From assembly GCA_902588965.1 (NCBI GenBank), contig CACIRD010000002.1:124001-188000 (forward strand): a stretch of DNA of 64,000 nt, read 5' to 3'. The notes beneath the pieces are model-generated. The model was not told where the DNA came from, ran no database searches, and saw only the letters and a program-made list of their open reading frames with translations. The DNA is from an uncultured Pelagibacteraceae bacterium. GTDB taxonomy: Bacteria > Pseudomonadota > Alphaproteobacteria > Pelagibacterales > Pelagibacteraceae. The stretch's first letter is position 1; each line of letters begins with the position of its first letter. The position numbers and the translations under genes are program-made. Positions 62,172 through 64,000 of this stretch are shown here, piece after piece.

Positions 62172-63115
62172 TGTCAAAAATTAGAAAAGTAGCCATTATT
62201 GGAACTGGTGTAATAGGGACAGGTTGGATAATAAGATGTTTAGCACACAATAAAATTGTTTTTGCCTACGATAAAAATCAAAATTTAAAAAGTAGTTTAA
62301 CTAAAGAAATTAAAAGAACTTGGCCAAATGTGAAAAAACTTTTTAATAAAAAAAAATTAAATTTAAACAATTTTAAATATTCAAATACAATTTATGATGC
62401 AATAAAAGAGGCAGATTTTATTCAAGAAAGCTCTACTGAAAATTATTTGTTAAAAATTAATTTGATGAAAATTATAGGTAAATACGCAAAACCAAATGCA
62501 ATAATTTCGTCTAGTTCATCTGGATTATTGCCAAGTAGAATTTACTCTAAATGTAAAAATCCTTACAGAACAATGATTGGCCACCCTTTTAATCCAGTTT
62601 ACATGTGTCCAGGTATTGAGATTGTTCCTGGAAAAAAAACAAAAAAAATTTATTTAAATAAAGCAAAAAAATTTTATAAATCATTAAGCATGAATCCAAT
62701 AATGGTTAAAAAAGAACTACCTGGATATTTATCGGATAGACTGCAAGAAGCTTTGTGGAGAGAAGCTTTACATATAATTAATGAGGGTTACGCGACAACA
62801 GAAGAATTGGATCGAGCTATAGAGGATGGACCTGGAATCAGATATTCACTAATGGGTACATTTTTGACTTTCCACTTAGCAGGGGGAAAATCTGGAATGA
62901 AACATATGCTTAAACAATTTGGTCCAGCATTAAATTTACCCTGGACAAAATTAAAAGCACCAAAACTTACCAAAAAGTTATCTAACAGAGTTATATTAGG
63001 TACAAAAAAACAAGCAAAAGGAAAATCTATTTCAATGTTGTCAAATATTCGAGATGATTATTTGTTGAATTTGTTGAAATTAAGAAAAAAGTATGAAAAT
63101 AAAATTAGAAAGTAA
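62171..63115 (+). CDS. L-carnitine dehydrogenase-like (3-hydroxyacyl-CoA dehydrogenase family)
   Basis: A 314-residue NAD-dependent dehydrogenase with VAIIGTGVIGTGWIIRCLAH (7-26), IQESSTENYLLKI, the catalytic His segment IGHPFNPVYMCPGIEIVPG (about 136-154) and RLQEALWREALHIINEGYAT. This pattern is typical of L-carnitine dehydrogenase, which makes 3-dehydrocarnitine. It lacks the C-terminal thioesterase found fused in some relatives; that activity is in the divergent gene. It starts within the BKACE stop. It would open the route carnitine to glycine betaine used by the rest of the window. Confidence 0.88.
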   Translation: MSKIRKVAIIGTGVIGTGWIIRCLAHNKIVFAYDKNQNLKSSLTKEIKRTWPNVKKLFNKKKLNLNNFKYSNTIYDAIKEADFIQESSTENYLLKINLMKIIGKYAKPNAIISSSSSGLLPSRIYSKCKNPYRTMIGHPFNPVYMCPGIEIVPGKKTKKIYLNKAKKFYKSLSMNPIMVKKELPGYLSDRLQEALWREALHIINEGYATTEELDRAIEDGPGIRYSLMGTFLTFHLAGGKSGMKHMLKQFGPALNLPWTKLKAPKLTKKLSNRVILGTKKQAKGKSISMLSNIRDDYLLNLLKLRKKYENKIRK

Positions 63116-63129
63116 GATAATATATTAAA

Positions 63130-63855
63130 ATGTATAAAGCAGTAATAGCAGGATACTCAAGATCACCATTTACTCCAGCAAAAAAAGGTGAGTTAATAAA
63201 TACAAAACCTGACAAACTATTATCAGAAGTAATAAAAAACTTAATTATTAAAACCAAAATAAACCCAAAAGATATAGAAGATGTTATAATTGGCTGTGCC
63301 TTTCCAGAAGGTGAGCAGGGTTTTAATATAGGAAAAATAGTAACATTTTTAAGTGGTATGGATGTTAAAACAGCTGGCATGACAGTTAACAGGTGGTGCG
63401 GATCATCTATGCAAGCAATTCATATTGCAGCAGGAGCAATAAGTATGGGCTCGGGTAAGGCATTTATTTGTGGAGGTGTTGAGAGTATGACGAGAGTAAC
63501 TGCTGGGTTTGATCCTCTACCTTATCCAAAATCAAATTTAAATAATCCACACCTTTATTTTTCTATGGGTGTTACAGCAGAAAATGTAGCAAAAAAATAT
63601 AAGTTGAGCAGAGAAGAACAACAAGATTTTGCAATATTAAGTCATCAAAAAGCTTCTTTTGCCGAGTCAAATGGAAATTTTAAAAAAGAAATAATAGATG
63701 TTGATGGCTGTTCTAAAGATGGAGGTATTCGCCCAACAACTAACAAACAAGCGTTAGACAATCTAAAACTTGCCTTTGATCAAGATGGTACGGTTACTGC
63801 AGGAACCTCATCGCCTTTAACCGATGGAGCTGCAACAACACTCATATGCGAGTAA
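63130..63855 (+). CDS. Thiolase (acetyl-CoA acetyltransferase family), interrupted by an in-frame stop
   Basis: N-terminal 241 residues of a thiolase: GYSRSPFTPAKKG, EDVIIGCAFPEGEQGFNIG, the nucleophile Cys90 in VNRWCGSSMQAIHIA, GGVESMTRV and AGTSSPLTDGAATTLICE. Normal thiolases are about 390 residues. A TAA at 63853-63855 ends this frame, but the same frame continues with QYAKENKLDIIGRIVSTSVD, which is what a thiolase has at this point. So this is a broken gene or a sequence error. It would process acetoacetyl-CoA from the acetoacetate released by BKACE. 14 bp after the carnitine dehydrogenase gene. Confidence 0.85.
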   Translation: MYKAVIAGYSRSPFTPAKKGELINTKPDKLLSEVIKNLIIKTKINPKDIEDVIIGCAFPEGEQGFNIGKIVTFLSGMDVKTAGMTVNRWCGSSMQAIHIAAGAISMGSGKAFICGGVESMTRVTAGFDPLPYPKSNLNNPHLYFSMGVTAENVAKKYKLSREEQQDFAILSHQKASFAESNGNFKKEIIDVDGCSKDGGIRPTTNKQALDNLKLAFDQDGTVTAGTSSPLTDGAATTLICE

Positions 63856-64000
63856 CAGTATGCCAAAGAAAACAAATTAGATATAATTGGAAGAATTGTT
63901 TCAACCTCAGTTGATGGATGTATGCCTGAATTCATGGGACTAGGTCCTATAGGTGCATCCAGAAAAGCCTTAAAAAGAGCAAATTTAAAAATAAAAGATA
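63856..64000 (+). pseudogene. Continuation of the thiolase frame beyond the in-frame stop (runs off the window)
   Basis: Codons after TAA 63853-63855 stay in the same frame as the thiolase and read QYAKENKLDIIG, then VDGCMPEFMGLGPIGASRKA, the normal next segments of a thiolase, up to the window end. There is no start codon with a ribosome site for independent translation in this part. The intact C-terminal His and Cys region would lie outside the window. Confidence 0.75.

Noticed and set aside
33801..63855. TAA read as a sense codon in this organism
   Set aside because: TAA is the normal stop for most genes here, often directly overlapping the next start codon. Two exceptions are better explained by mutation or sequence error.
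1..64000. tRNA, rRNA, CRISPR array, insertion sequence or prophage
   Set aside because: All gaps are short (under about 250 bp) and show no cloverleaf, repeat-spacer pattern, transposase or phage gene.

Overview
This 64 kb window is AT-rich (roughly 30% GC by eye) and tightly packed. Its gaps are tiny, many start and stop codons overlap (TAATG, TAGTG), and the proteins are rich in Lys, Ile and Asn. The gene content points to a streamlined marine alphaproteobacterium of the SAR11/Pelagibacterales group: a tandem glycine riboswitch ahead of gcvTHP, heterotetrameric sarcosine oxidase, an NAD-dependent formate dehydrogenase, and betaine transport and demethylation genes. No phage, insertion sequence, CRISPR array, rRNA or tRNA was seen.

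Layout. 0-1.4 kb: a membrane protein cut by the window edge. 1.4-5.9 kb: glycine riboswitch and gcvT-gcvH-gcvP. 5.9-12.0 kb: a lipid-modification cluster (FAD amine oxidase-like protein, DUF1365, Cfa-like methyltransferase, DUF3833 lipoprotein, SDR, TspO) and a DAO-type oxidoreductase. 12.2-14.4 kb: formate dehydrogenase, HPP membrane protein, IscU/SufU-like scaffold (minus strand). 14.4-18.9 kb: a possible mobA remnant, moeA, an EamA exporter, an amidinotransferase, a MORN protein and an unknown anchored protein. 18.9-25.0 kb: betaine-type ABC ATPase and double permease, GpsA-like, Fe-alcohol dehydrogenase, amidotransferase. 25.0-31.9 kb: fhs (minus) and soxBDAG. 32.0-35.5 kb: lipoprotein, GNAT, a hydrolase whose 5' end is cut off by a stop codon, purK and purE. 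35.6-39.5 kb: M19 dipeptidase, an unknown 553-aa protein, DUF3726, a zinc-ribbon microprotein, a Yip1-like protein. 39.6-43.7 kb (minus): betaine-binding protein, permease, MetF-like reductase, DmdA-like methyltransferase. 43.8-54.7 kb: a long plus-strand run with bhmT-like, dimethylglycine dehydrogenase-like, methyltransferase, Rieske oxygenase, DddP-like M24 enzyme, kinase, nucleotidyltransferase, 2OG oxygenase, GFA, enoyl-CoA hydratase, CoA-binding protein, msrA and an NAD(P)H oxidoreductase. 54.7-60.7 kb (minus): aldehyde dehydrogenase, alpha/beta hydrolase, AA_synth protein, luciferase-like monooxygenase, 2OG oxygenase, EamA. 60.8-64.0 kb: a carnitine degradation cluster and a thiolase with an in-frame stop.

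How it fits together. Much of the window can be read as one route from methylated amines to one-carbon units. Carnitine is oxidised and cleaved to glycine betaine (carnitine dehydrogenase, BKACE, thioesterase). Betaine is demethylated to dimethylglycine (BHMT-like, possibly also the Rieske oxygenase), then to sarcosine (44.8 kb gene), then to glycine (soxBDAG), which is cleaved by gcvTHP. Formyl-THF is released as formate (fhs) and oxidised to CO2 (fdh). FolD, needed between CH2-THF and formyl-THF, is not in the window. A DmdA-like methyltransferase with a MetF-like reductase and a DddP-like enzyme suggest that sulfonium compounds such as DMSP may enter the same network. This is inference from family and context.

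Two reading frames (33.8 kb and 63.85 kb) carry an in-frame TAA with recognisable protein sequence continuing on both sides.
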